Assembly: GCA_951799405.1 (NCBI GenBank)
Contig: OX637332.1
Span: 3,477,001-3,541,000 of the forward strand
Origin: Agapetus fuscipes
Taxonomy: Eukaryota > Arthropoda > Insecta > Trichoptera > Glossosomatidae
Direction of reading: 5' to 3'
DNA: 64,000 bases
A program made the position numbers and the translations under genes. The notes under the pieces are model-generated. The model was not told the origin of the DNA, searched no databases, and saw nothing but the letters and a program-made list of their open reading frames with translations. Shown in pieces: positions 36,549-45,998 of the stretch. Each line of letters starts with the position of its first letter. The first letter of the stretch is position 1.

Positions 36549-37469
36549 ATGATCGCATGGCTATTTAACATAGTCATGGACAAGTGTGTTCGAGATGCTA
36601 GACTTGATGATTGTGGATTAATGATAGGAGAGAGCAAAGTAAGCGTTCTACTGTATGCGGATGATGCAGTCCTTGTATCTGATTCAGCAGTGGAATTGCA
36701 AATGATGCTCTCTAGATTGAACGAAGCTTTGAAAGGTAATAATTTGAAGTTGAATGCAAGAAAGACGAAAGTTTTGATTTTTGAAAGAGATGATGAAAAT
36801 ATGAATTATGAATTTAAAATTAATGGAATGAATGTTGATGTTGTAAATGAGTTTGTATATTTGGGAAGTAAGTTTGAAAAAGATGGAAGAATGGCCGGTG
36901 AATTTGAAAGAAGAATAATGAAAGGCAGGTGTGTACTGGGTGCGACCGCTTGCATCGCCAGGAACCAAAATCTCTCAAAAAATGTTAGATTGGCGGTGCA
37001 CGGGGGTATACTAGTGCCAACCTTGATGTTTGGAAGTGAAGCCTGGACGGTGAGTGAAAGGGAAATTAGTACAGTCCATACAGTAGAAATGGACTATCTA
37101 AGAAGTATGATTGGGAAAAAACGAAGTGACAGGGTGAGGAATGATTTTGTAAGAGAAGAATGTGGTGTAAGGGAAAGTGTGAAAGTGAAGATTAAAAGAA
37201 GTATGTTAAGATGGTTCGGGAATTTGGAGAGAATGAGTGATGAAAGATTGACGAAGAAAGTATATGTTGCTAGAATAGATGGATGTCGTGGTAGAGGAAG
37301 ACCGAGAAAAGTATGGAAGGATCAAATCTCTGAAATAGCGAATGAATGGGATATCCAGAGTCATAATAAAAGGAGGACTTGTATGAAAAAGGTTATGACT
37401 CTGGATGAAATGAAAGAAGTATGCAAGGACAGGAAGAAGTGGCGGCTAATCTGCAATGTTGATATCTAA
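36549..37469 (+). CDS. Non-LTR retrotransposon ORF2, RT C-terminal part (5'-truncated)
   Basis: An open frame of 306 codons begins inside the RT (WLFNIVMDKCVRDA), holds the catalytic YADD box at about residues 38-41 (VLLYADDAVLVSD), the thumb region (NLKLNARKTKVL, FVYLGS) and a post-RT tail (PTLMFGSEAWTVS, MLRWFGNLERM, GRGRPRKVW). It ends KEVCKDRKKWRLICNVDI. The style matches insect endonuclease-RT elements often labelled RTE-like. The endonuclease and RT N-terminus are missing, so it cannot move by itself, but the absence of stops suggests a recent insertion. The first ATG is probably not a native start. Nine or more 3'-end relatives in the window share its tail. Confidence 0.8.
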   Translation: MIAWLFNIVMDKCVRDARLDDCGLMIGESKVSVLLYADDAVLVSDSAVELQMMLSRLNEALKGNNLKLNARKTKVLIFERDDENMNYEFKINGMNVDVVNEFVYLGSKFEKDGRMAGEFERRIMKGRCVLGATACIARNQNLSKNVRLAVHGGILVPTLMFGSEAWTVSEREISTVHTVEMDYLRSMIGKKRSDRVRNDFVREECGVRESVKVKIKRSMLRWFGNLERMSDERLTKKVYVARIDGCRGRGRPRKVWKDQISEIANEWDIQSHNKRRTCMKKVMTLDEMKEVCKDRKKWRLICNVDI

Positions 37470-37842
37470 TGTTGGTGTATTCATTTGCTACATTTTTTGC
37501 ATAGGAAATTTTTGACTTTGTGTATAGATTTCTTTGTAAGGTTTTGTTCTTTTTTATATTTAAATGTAATTTATTATTCATATTCCTTGACTTATAGGTT
37601 GGTATGAGGCTGACCACCCATACTGTAAAAAATTGTTCACTTTGCCAATGTCACCCCTGTTCCAGGGAAGGTCGGCAAAAGTTGTGGGGCTTATGTTCAT
37701 TTGAGGTTTGGATTTTATTTGTAAGTACACATTCAGCATTTGTAAGCGCGAACTACACTTGTTGTTTTGTGGGCATACATTTGAGAGCTTTAAATGAATA
37801 TATCCTTGCAACTTAGATTATAGCTAGATTATACATTATTAT
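37470..37842 (+). repeat. LINE 3'UTR with R3: reference copy
   Basis: After the LINE stop come ~110 bases of AT-rich 3'UTR and then R3 from 37582: TTCCTTGACTTATAGGTTGG, TATGAGGCTGACCACCCATA, TGGTTCACTTTGCCAATG-like, CCCTGTTCCAGGGAAGGTCG, GTAAGCGCGAACTACAC, and ATATCCTTGCAACTTAGATT followed by a TATAG-rich tail. R3 is therefore the terminal part of this LINE's 3'UTR. Short R3 copies elsewhere are mostly 5'-truncated products or SINE-like riders on the same tail. Confidence 0.8.
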
Positions 37843-37869
37843 AGATCGCACGTGAACTGGCATAGGTAA

Positions 37870-38010
37870 ACCATACTGTGCCGTCACCCAGCCGGGTTGC
37901 TAGAGAAAACGCATACAAATATTGTGTTATTAATTGCTAAGGACGGCAGTCCATTTCCTCGATGCCATGACTGACGTTTGCTTGCCCAGAACAATGTTCA
38001 AAAATCAAAA
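37870..38010 (+). repeat. U1 repeat copy
   Basis: GGGTTGCTAGAGAAAACGCA, ATTGTGTTATTAATTGCTAA, GGACGGCAGTCC and TGACGTTTGCTTGCC follow the order at 655-890. Confidence 0.5.
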
Positions 38011-38020
38011 ATATTAATTG

Positions 38021-38275
38021 CTTGTATTCTTTGACTGATAGGTTGGTATGCGGCTGACCACCTATACTGTAAAAAATGGTTCACTTTGCCAATGTCACCT
38101 CTGCTTCAGGGAAGGTCGGCAAGAGTTGCAGGGCTTATGTTCATTTGAGATTGGGTTTTTTATATAGTAGGTCCACATGCGGCATGTGTAAGCGCGAAAT
38201 TATGCGTGTCTGCTTGTGGGAATGCATTAAATATGAATCTCAAATAATACGTATCTTTGCAGCTTAGATTTAGAT
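38021..38275 (+). repeat. Full R3 copy
   Basis: It runs from TTCTTTGACTGATAGGTTGG to TATCTTTGCAGCTTAGATTT. Confidence 0.8.
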
Positions 38276-38396
38276 CCAACCTCATTTAGGTGGACATATT
38301 TTTTTAATTAAAAAACATTCACAATGGTGTGTTGATAACAAATGTGCATCATGTTTGTTGTGCAATTAGTAAACTCGTTTTTATACCTGCGCCTAG

Positions 38397-38502
38397 CTTC
38401 ACTCGACTGAAATATTTTCCAGACGATTCCGAGAACCGTTAGAAAAAGGACGTAGGTTGTTGTTTGCCCCAGTGCTTCCCTTTGTCCATCGAAAAACAAC
38501 AT
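38397..38502 (-). CDS. Candidate first coding exon of an unknown membrane protein
   Basis: The minus strand has TTTAAGATG followed by MLFFDGQREALGQTTTYVLF and LTVLGIVWKIFQSSEARRR, then a possible donor CAG|GTATAA at 38396. TTYVLFLTVLGIVWKIF is a plausible transmembrane segment followed by a basic stop-transfer stretch. I find no second exon, and the frame continues open past the donor, so this is a guess from start context, hydrophobicity and unique sequence. Confidence 0.25.
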
Positions 38503-38621
38503 CTTAAATACTCGTAAGTCACATCTGTTTCTGTATCATTTCATGTGATTCTTCACAGTTTCTGTTAAGCTGAAGTCTTTGTTTGCCCCCTTCGTTTGAT
38601 AATATTCACAAGGATACAAAA

Positions 38622-38666
38622 ATGCCGGCATTATTAAAATGTCTGACAGCTGCTGCGTACATTGTC
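38622..38666 (+). CDS. Candidate first coding exon, divergent from 38397-38502
   Basis: ATACAAAAATG is a good insect start context. The 15 codons read MPALLKCLTAAAYIV and end at a consensus donor GTC|GTAAGT. The exon lies 119 bases from the oppositely oriented candidate. It does not join the PAIP1-like ORF in frame (a stop follows after the 40967 acceptor), so either its partner exon is unseen or this is a chance ORF in a 5'UTR exon. Confidence 0.25.
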
Positions 38667-40968
38667 GTAAGTTTAGATTTCTTCAATCAAAATTGCAATG
38701 TTTTGTTTTGGTAAACCTCGCTTGATTTGCTTTTTATTTGGACATGCGATCATCGTATTAGTCTTTAAGAAGTTAGCTTTACGAGATTTTATAAATTTAG
38801 TTATTGCATGTTACAGGATAGTGGCGTAGTTTCCCTAATTCCTTTTTTTGCCGCGCAATTAATTTGTCTATGTACTAACGCATTTTCGAAAACATTTTAG
38901 TAACAACTAATAACTAGGAACCTTGCAATTTAGTTTTGGCCGAGTGAATCGAAATTATGGATTCAAAATTTCGTTGGAATAATGCGGAGACTGCGTTTGC
39001 AGTTTATTTTGTATAATTATAATTTGTTTTTGTTGTCAAACTTAGTGTCCATCTTGATTAATGGCTGTCAAAATTATCCTGAGCCATGTTGGATTGTCTA
39101 CAAAAAGGATTCTGCTCTTTTATAACTATGATTCATTGAGGATAGTTAAAAAAAAGAGTTTCCGTGTGTTGATCAGCATCAATAATATCCTTGTTAGATT
39201 GCATGCGTTTTATTTTGCTATTGAAAACCGAAGTCCTAGAAAAACATCTGCTGTTCTTTGAAACTACAAATAGGTCAGATTATAATAGAAAAACCGTGGC
39301 CATTTTTTTTTTGTATGAAAATGGGACAACTACTGCAGAATGAGATCCGCACATGAATCGATAAAAATGGGACATCAAACGTTAGGGTTGCTAGGGAAAA
39401 GAGAGACACATATTTTGTTATTGCTTGCTAAGAACCATAATACCATACAAGTGTCACATTTGCTTGCCGTGGAAAAAGTTAATTATTTTTTTTGCTGAGT
39501 AAAATAAGTTGTTAGCTTGCAACAAAACTGTGAACAATTAAAGTTAAAGAGAGTATGACATTTTTTATGAAAGTGGGATATTTTTTTGGCAATGCTGACT
39601 CACTCAGTAGATTGACGGCTCCAGGGGTGAGATTTCATCAACTGTCAGTTAGCGATTATTGCGGGGAAAGGGGATGGATGCATTAAAAGTAAGCTTGTGT
39701 TAGAGTGATAGATGACAAAACAATAAACTTTCACCAATGCTTTATTGCTTGCATGCGTATATAACTTTGAAGAAAAGGAGAACAATAAATGACAGATGGT
39801 AACGACAGTAAGGGTTGGCAGAAGTGTTTAATAAAAATGCTGAAAAGTTGGCACAACAACTGCATTAAAAAACAAAAATGAAGCCATGCCAATGTGACAG
39901 TGTGTTGAAGCATTATGGTTTAGAAAAGAAGCCCTGACACAAGAGTAAAAAGTGTATTAACAGAGTTATAATCCTATCGAGTTTACAGGAAAAGGTCTTT
40001 AGGTTACTTCAGAATAAGGCTGCATCTGGAGAGTAGAAATGAATTGACAGATTAAGCAAACTGTTGCAGAGAGCGAGCAATGTCGAATGGTCAGAGATTA
40101 TCCACCCAGAGACTCAGAAGCTTTGATTACAACTGAAAAACCTTAGCAGCGTGTCCCTGTTGACTTGTCTGGCTATTTTTTAAGAAAAACCTTTTTGATT
40201 CAATTTTTTTTTATAATTCAAATGAAAAACCAAAGTTTTAATTCACTATTTTTTTCGCTCAAACGTTTTGTGTGAATAGAGATACCTTTAAAATTATAAT
40301 TTTTGATTCTAATTTACAACTGTAGTAATTAGCTCTAAGCTGAGATTATTAATTCCATGAGCAGTAGCAACATCATAACACTTTTCTGATTATATGTATT
40401 TGCATCGCACGGTTTACCTGAGACATTGACTTCGGACAACCGTAAGGCAATCTGTTCTTAGATTTAACAGCTTTTTCATAAACAATGCCAATAAAACACC
40501 TCTTCTTACCACTGTATCGCCTGGCAAAAAACAAGCAATTGGAAAGAGCCATTTAGACATCCGGGAACAAATGCCATGGTTAAGGAGGTTCATAAATAGA
40601 ACATCGGTGGACATGCTGAATGAGCTGGGGCATTGTCCTGTTATGTTCTAACTGTATTGTGGGTCTATAGCTAGCGCCACTAAGCATCAATTTGATTTGG
40701 CCACTACTAATCTAATCTAATCCATACCATTAAACCTTGTTTTTTTTGAGGAGAATTCCATGTTCATATGCATGTACGGAGCTGGAGACGAGTAGGAGAA
40801 AGCCTGTTTTTTGTGGGCTGAGCATCCAAAGGCTTGAAAATTGAAGATGGAAAATGGAGAGCTTCACCATTGCCATTCAAAAGCCTAGTCAAAAAAAGTC
40901 ACAACATCTACAGAAACTAAATCTTGTATCTTAGTAATATATTTTACAGTTTTTTTGTTTATTTCAGA
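38667..40968. other. Putative intron or intergenic DNA; U1 copy at 39370-39500
   Basis: No clear gene. U1 blocks (GGGTTGCTAGGGAAAAGAG, TTTGTTATTGCTTGCTAAG, AGTGTCACATTTGCTTGCCG) occur at 39375-39475. A weak retroelement-like piece at 40400-40620 is listed as rejected. TTTGTTTATTTCAG at 40954-40967 is a good acceptor immediately before the PAIP1-like ATG. Confidence 0.4.
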
Positions 40969-42198
40969 ATGTTTAATACTGATCAACCTGGAAAGGGTCG
41001 AGGAAAACTGATGCAGCCAACTGAACAAGGAACTATGCCCAACCTAAGCTTGATGCTGGAAAGAGACTTAGTCCTGGGATCTCCTGCCAGGTCTACCTTG
41101 TCTGCAGAAGCCAAGGAGTGGTTTCCTCCCAACTACGTTGCGCCAACTCCGCACAACTTCTATCCCCGCCAAGGAAACATTGGCTATCACGCTCCGAGAC
41201 CTGTGGGCTATCAACCAAGAAGAGACAATTACAACAGATCCTACGGACAAAACCGCTACCAGACTCCAGCATACACATCTCCAGAGAGCACGTACAGCTT
41301 CTTAGCACAGAATAGCATTCCTCACCTTACAAGTGTGATGGTTGAAGTCACTAGGAATCCTGGCAAGTTCTCACTTCTGTCCGGACCTCTCGTCGACTCC
41401 TTCGCATCTGCATTGGACAACCTGCAGCACACGCAGCCTCTAGTGAATGCAATTGTTAATCACGCTGTGAACGAACCAAACTTCAGCTACAACGGTGCTC
41501 GTCTATGCACCATGTTTGATAGTGTGGAACCAAGAATCGAAGCACCGTCTTTGTTCCGCATCTGCCTACTCGAGAGATGTGCCATCGAAGGAGCAAATAT
41601 TGTGAATGGGATTGAATCGTCTATCGAAAAAGTTTGTGGATTTGCATTGTTTCTAGCGGAATTATACATGCAGTTAGAAAACCTCGAAGGTGGAAGGATC
41701 ACGGCTCTGGGAGACAGCCTGTGTGTTATTCTTAAGCATTTGTTAGGCACCTCCAATGAAGAAAGTGTTAAATCAGTCTGCCAGATTCTCAAGCTGTCTG
41801 GCTTGGCTTTGGACGCTGATTGTAAGTTGCGAATGGATGATATATTCTGTGGCCTACATGTGGCGGAGCAAGCGGGAGTTCAATCTTTCCTTGTGAGGAA
41901 TGTAATCAATCTGCGCCACAGCCGCTGGGGCTCCGGGGGCTTTGCTGACATGGTGGATATAGAAGTTACCCAAACGCCCCCACCAGTGAGTGACAGCATG
42001 TTCTATTTACCCGAAGGACATACTCTCACCCAAGAAGAGACTGCTTTTCTAAGCCAACATCTGCCTTCTGCCAACGATTACTTCAGCCACGTAGCTCAGG
42101 AAAATAATGATTGTTACCAATTTGATCCAGAAATGAATGCCGAACAAAGAGAAGACTACATTGAGTTCTTGAAGATGTCCAACCAGATGACTCCATAA
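40969..42198 (+). CDS. Paip1: Polyadenylate-binding protein-interacting protein 1 (PAIP1-like), intronless CDS
   Basis: The 409-residue product has a PAM2-type motif at residues 42-56 (STLSAEAKEWFPPNY), which in PAIP1 binds the MLLE domain of poly(A)-binding protein. A MIF4G-like helical repeat domain follows at about 108-320 (FLAQNSIPHLTSVMVEVTRN, SLFRICLLERC, EKVCGFALFLAELYMQL). The acidic C-terminus (QREDYIEFLKM) sits where PAIP1 carries its second PABP contact. PAIP1 acts in the cytoplasm, linking PABP to eIF4A/eIF3 to stimulate translation. The ATG at 40969 is chosen because a splice acceptor ends at 40967; an upstream in-frame ATG at 40924 would lie inside the intron. The lack of coding introns is unusual for this family and could mean a retrocopy or lineage-specific intron loss. 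CTIF and PAIP2 fit less well. Confidence 0.85.
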   Translation: MFNTDQPGKGRGKLMQPTEQGTMPNLSLMLERDLVLGSPARSTLSAEAKEWFPPNYVAPTPHNFYPRQGNIGYHAPRPVGYQPRRDNYNRSYGQNRYQTPAYTSPESTYSFLAQNSIPHLTSVMVEVTRNPGKFSLLSGPLVDSFASALDNLQHTQPLVNAIVNHAVNEPNFSYNGARLCTMFDSVEPRIEAPSLFRICLLERCAIEGANIVNGIESSIEKVCGFALFLAELYMQLENLEGGRITALGDSLCVILKHLLGTSNEESVKSVCQILKLSGLALDADCKLRMDDIFCGLHVAEQAGVQSFLVRNVINLRHSRWGSGGFADMVDIEVTQTPPPVSDSMFYLPEGHTLTQEETAFLSQHLPSANDYFSHVAQENNDCYQFDPEMNAEQREDYIEFLKMSNQMTP

Positions 42199-44034
42199 GC
42201 AGCCAAATAGTTTGGTTTGATAGGCAATGTGCTTTACTTTAATAATATTGTTCCTGATAAGAGTTTCCAATTGTTCACCTCCTCCATTTCAAACATAATT
42301 TTATTGCAACAGAAATAGTATATAGGTCACCCATCTTTCTTTTTTCCAACGTACTATGTAAACCCCTTTATTTTAATGCTGTTTTTTGCACTCAATACAC
42401 ACAGCCTAAGTACAAAGCCATTTAATTTGAATAACTATTTCATCTGCCAAAATGACTAGTGCTACAAATTTTGTAGCACACTTAAAGAATACCAATGCTC
42501 TTGGTATTTGTCTCTGAATTCACCCATTAAATGTTCCTTGCGGTAACCGTATATCGACTGTCCTCTTTCACTTGAGTCCCTTCAAAGCTCTCAGTTCTTC
42601 CCCGGAATTTGCGGTTTAATGAATCTAAATAATCATCGAATGTCTTATAATTATATGCAACTGTTAATGGTTGTTTGTAGTAGGTGTCATAATTGTTGTC
42701 ACATGTTTGCCAATCTGAATTAACCACTAGCTTCTTGTTAACATGTGAAAATGTTTTGTAGAATATAAGTACTTCAATTGGAAACTCTATCTCTGTGTCT
42801 GTGATGATGCAACTTTAATCTTCACCCTGATCTGTGTTTTGTTTTTTTGTTTAATTTTATTTTCCTTCAAAATTCAACCATTCTGATTTTAAGCTTTACT
42901 TGAAAAAAACTGCCAAAGCCAAGATAGGCGCAGTACTCTTTACTTATTCAATGAAATATTATGAACAAAATTGTTTATCTCGGATTGTTATTATTAAAAA
43001 TATTTTTTCCTTTCTTTAACATATATTCTTGATGAAATTATTAATGCCTCGGATTACACTGATTTGATGTAATTTTTCCCTTAAATTTATACTCAGTTTT
43101 GAAGTATTTCAATTCTTTCCTCATATAAGTACTAATAATTTATGTATATTTATTGTTTCAAGACTTTATTCAATTTCTTAGGTATTTAATAAGAACCACA
43201 TGTTACAAGGTACAAAAAAAAACATGAAAAATGCTTTTAAACATTATTTTAATAATTTATACTGATAGGTATTCTTAACAAAATAGTCATTTAATTTTAG
43301 TGCTCTCTTAAGATTATTTAACATGTATAGGTTTGTTGTTATATTTAATACGTACAATATTTATTGAAAGGATCAACAGTGCAGATAAATGAATATCAGT
43401 TGATTAAGATAGAGGTAAATATAATTAAAATGTTTGTGATATTTTGTAGTAAAATACAAAGATTGACTGCTCCACAACACGGGACTAAGTTGTATGTCAC
43501 ATTTCCTGTGAACATTCCTTTTTCGGCGTCAAAATTTAAAGTTTATTACATGTGATAATAACATTATTAAGTACCATTAGTTTCAACAACAGTTTTGTGA
43601 TTTAGTACCAAACGAAAAAGACTTCGTTGATGGAGATAAAGGCAGTCTTTTAGTTCAGATTGAATTTGTCTAATGTGTTGTTGAATCTCCAAGACGGGAG
43701 TCTTGTGTTTTAGCTAAGTGGGAGAAATATACTGACATGTTACTTTCCATTTGTTGATAAAAAAAATGTTTACTGTTGAAAATACAAAAATGTTAAGATA
43801 TTGTTTAGGTATTCAAATATTTTTCGCTACGACCAAAAAACTACTTTTGTGCACAAAAATCCTATTTGTAAACGGCAGTGAACACGTAATGCAAGGTTAG
43901 TTCGTTTGTGTCTTCTTTCTATAAGGCAGGAAGAAAGCGAGTACAAATGAAATTGTCGCGGAATACACAAAAAGACTAGGAGGCACCGTGCAATAGAAAA
44001 GATAAAGAATGGTAATAAAGATTCTTAAAATCTT
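42199..44034. other. PAIP1 3'UTR and intergenic AT-rich DNA
   Basis: I found no exact AATAAA close behind the stop; ATTAAA at about 42534 is a possible signal. No coding sequence or known repeat. Confidence 0.4.
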
Positions 44035-44285
44035 GTCATCTATAATCTGAGTTGCAAAGATATGGTAACATTAAAAATTCATATTAAATGCATGCCCACA
44101 GACATGTGTAAGTTCGCGTTTACAAACACTGCATTTGTACTTTAAAATTCGAATCTAAACCTCAAATGAACCTGAACACTGCAACTTTCGCCGACCTTCC
44201 CTGCAACAGAGGTGACATTGGCAAATTCAACCATTTTTTATACTATGGTTGGTCAGCCTCATATCAACCTGTAAGTCAAGGAATA
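44035..44285 (-). repeat. R3 copy, diverged
   Basis: Minus R3 from TCTATAATCTGAGTTGCAAA to CATATCAACCTGTAAGTCAA. Confidence 0.7.
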
Positions 44286-44299
44286 GTCATCATTTTAGA

Positions 44300-44624
44300 G
44301 TTTGTAAACATATCATTCACTTATTTACAATTCGACTGCTCCAAGGAAGACAGCACTAAGTCAAAAAAGACAGTTTTGCAAGAAATCCCATCTTACATTA
44401 ATTTATTAACGAATTTAAAAGAGATAGAGACACGGCTGTCATCGTGGAATGAAGACAATGATGTGCTACGTTCAGAAATGGAAATAAGTCAAAAACCTAA
44501 ATTTCTGAGTTACTTCCTTCTTCCTTGGAGCAGTCGAATTATAATAACTACACAGTTAAATTTTTATTTGGATATTAGACGAACCGTTACAAGAGTACTT
44601 ACATTATTCTCAACGTTTTGTTAG
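44300..44624 (+). other. Open frame of unknown meaning
   Basis: About 100 codons without a stop contain KKTVLQEIPSYINLLTNLKE, IETRLSSWNEDNDVLRSEME and FLSYFLLPWSSR. The composition is protein-like (a charged helix, then hydrophobic), but I recognise no family. The frame enters directly from R3 and has no start of its own. It may be a remnant of a mobile element or a stray exon. Confidence 0.2.
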
Positions 44625-44700
44625 CGACGTAGCTAAGGTCTTTAGGAGACACCCTCTCTGCACGACGCCTCAACATGAATTGATCACTTCATCCTCACTT
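44600..44700. repeat. Diverged block shared with 15790-15930
   Basis: CTCAACGTTTTGTTAGCGAC, TTTAGGAGACACCCTCTCTG and CTTCATCCTCACTTAG parallel the first copy in order and spacing. Confidence 0.4.
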
Positions 44701-44864
44701 AGTCGCAATAAATGCTTGTAGAATTAGTGAATACGGGGATAAGTTGCCATTTCAGTATTACTTATATTGCCTTCATTGCAAGTTGATACACAAAACCACT
44801 GCATTATATTATGTTTGCTGCCATAAAAATAGCCAAAGCTGTTCCAAATACTTGTAATTCCTTT

Positions 44865-45441
44865 TGGTGACGCATGAATAGCGTCATCTATTTTTAATTT
44901 TAATTAATAGTCTAAGAAGCGAATTTCATGTTGGACTTTCACAATCTGAAAAAAGTGCGGATAAAAATCGCAAGATGTCGGTATGAACTTTTTTGACATC
45001 CAACGTGAAATCTCAAGATTTGAGGACTTCCGCTTCTGTCGTGTTCACAAGTAGACACGTTTTTATATGTCTCTCGACCGATTAGAAATTTACCGTTAAA
45101 ATCTGTGAGTGAGTGGAATTGTTTTACATATAACTTGCAAGTGTGGCAGTTTGTGAACAGAGCTCCCCCACAGGATCCTGAGAACGAGCATCATCTTGGA
45201 CCAGAGCACAATTTGAGGTGAGTGCGGTCCTTTGATTTTCGCTTCTTTGGTACGGGAAAGTCGTCCAAAATTGAAAGCCACCTACTGAAGGTTGGCTTTT
45301 GTTTGCGAGAGAAATACCATAGGCACTAGATCTAGGTATTTCATATCTCGCATTGGAGAATACGTTACAGTTTCTCTATTTGTTCTTTTTGTATTTATAT
45401 ACATACCCCCTGAGGGGCAAAATTTACAACTTGCCTCCCCA
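44865..45441 (+). repeat. 5' LTR of the BEL/Pao element
   Basis: It begins TGGTGACGCATGAATAGCGT with a terminal hairpin TGACGC/GCGTCA and ends CTTGCCTCCCCA. A TTTTATATGTC block near 45060 may be the TATA element. CAATTTGAGGTGAGTGCGG could act as a splice donor. Confidence 0.92.
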
Positions 45442-45442
45442 T

Positions 45443-45459
45443 TGGTCCTTCGAACCGGA
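45443..45459 (+). promoter_or_regulatory. Primer binding site, tRNA-Tyr type
   Basis: TGGTCCTTCGAACCGGA starts one base after the LTR. It is complementary to the 3' end of eukaryotic tRNA-Tyr (..TCCGGCTCGAAGGACCA) with one mismatch. A second TGGTCCTTCG follows at 45460-45469. Confidence 0.7.
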
Positions 45460-45998
45460 TGGTCCTTCGTAACCTTATCGAAACCAGAATGGTTGACATG
45501 AAACGGATATTCAAGGATACTGTGTCGATAGTTAATTGTTAAGAACATAATATGATATGCCTTTGTATTAGAATCTATATTCTAGCATTATTTTATATTG
45601 TGTACAAAAATTAACGAGTGTCATATATTTTTGTATGTAGGTAGTTATTTTTTTAATAAGTGTTGAATACACAGTAGGTACATATATTTGTTAGTTGCGG
45701 AATTAAAACACTGATGATACCTATCCATTAGCGATTAGGTATTCATACAGCTGAGCGTTGTCTACAGGTGCCTACCTACCTTTGTTTATATTTTTATATA
45801 AATGTCATTACAAGTTTGTTATTGTTTTTTTTCCATTAGTAAATAAACTATCTGGAGAAAGTAAATATTATGATACATACTGACATAAAATAAATTCAAC
45901 TTTGAGGCAAATCGATTTCTTCTTTCAGAACTGAAAGTAGGTTTTTTCGATTTTGTTACCGTTTCTTCATTTTTTATTGTTTATTTTAAATAGTAAAC

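Noticed and set aside
40400..40620. Gypsy-like integrase remnant (LPETLTSDNRKAICS)
   Set aside because: Only one short stretch resembles a retroviral integrase core; the surrounding frames are full of stops and no second motif lines up.
38622..42198. Joining the MPALLKC... exon to the PAIP1-like ORF as one protein
   Set aside because: The donor at 38667 leaves phase 0, and the acceptor at 40967 then reads AAT GTT TAA, an immediate stop. No other good acceptor close by restores the frame, so I kept the ATG at 40969 as the PAIP1 start.
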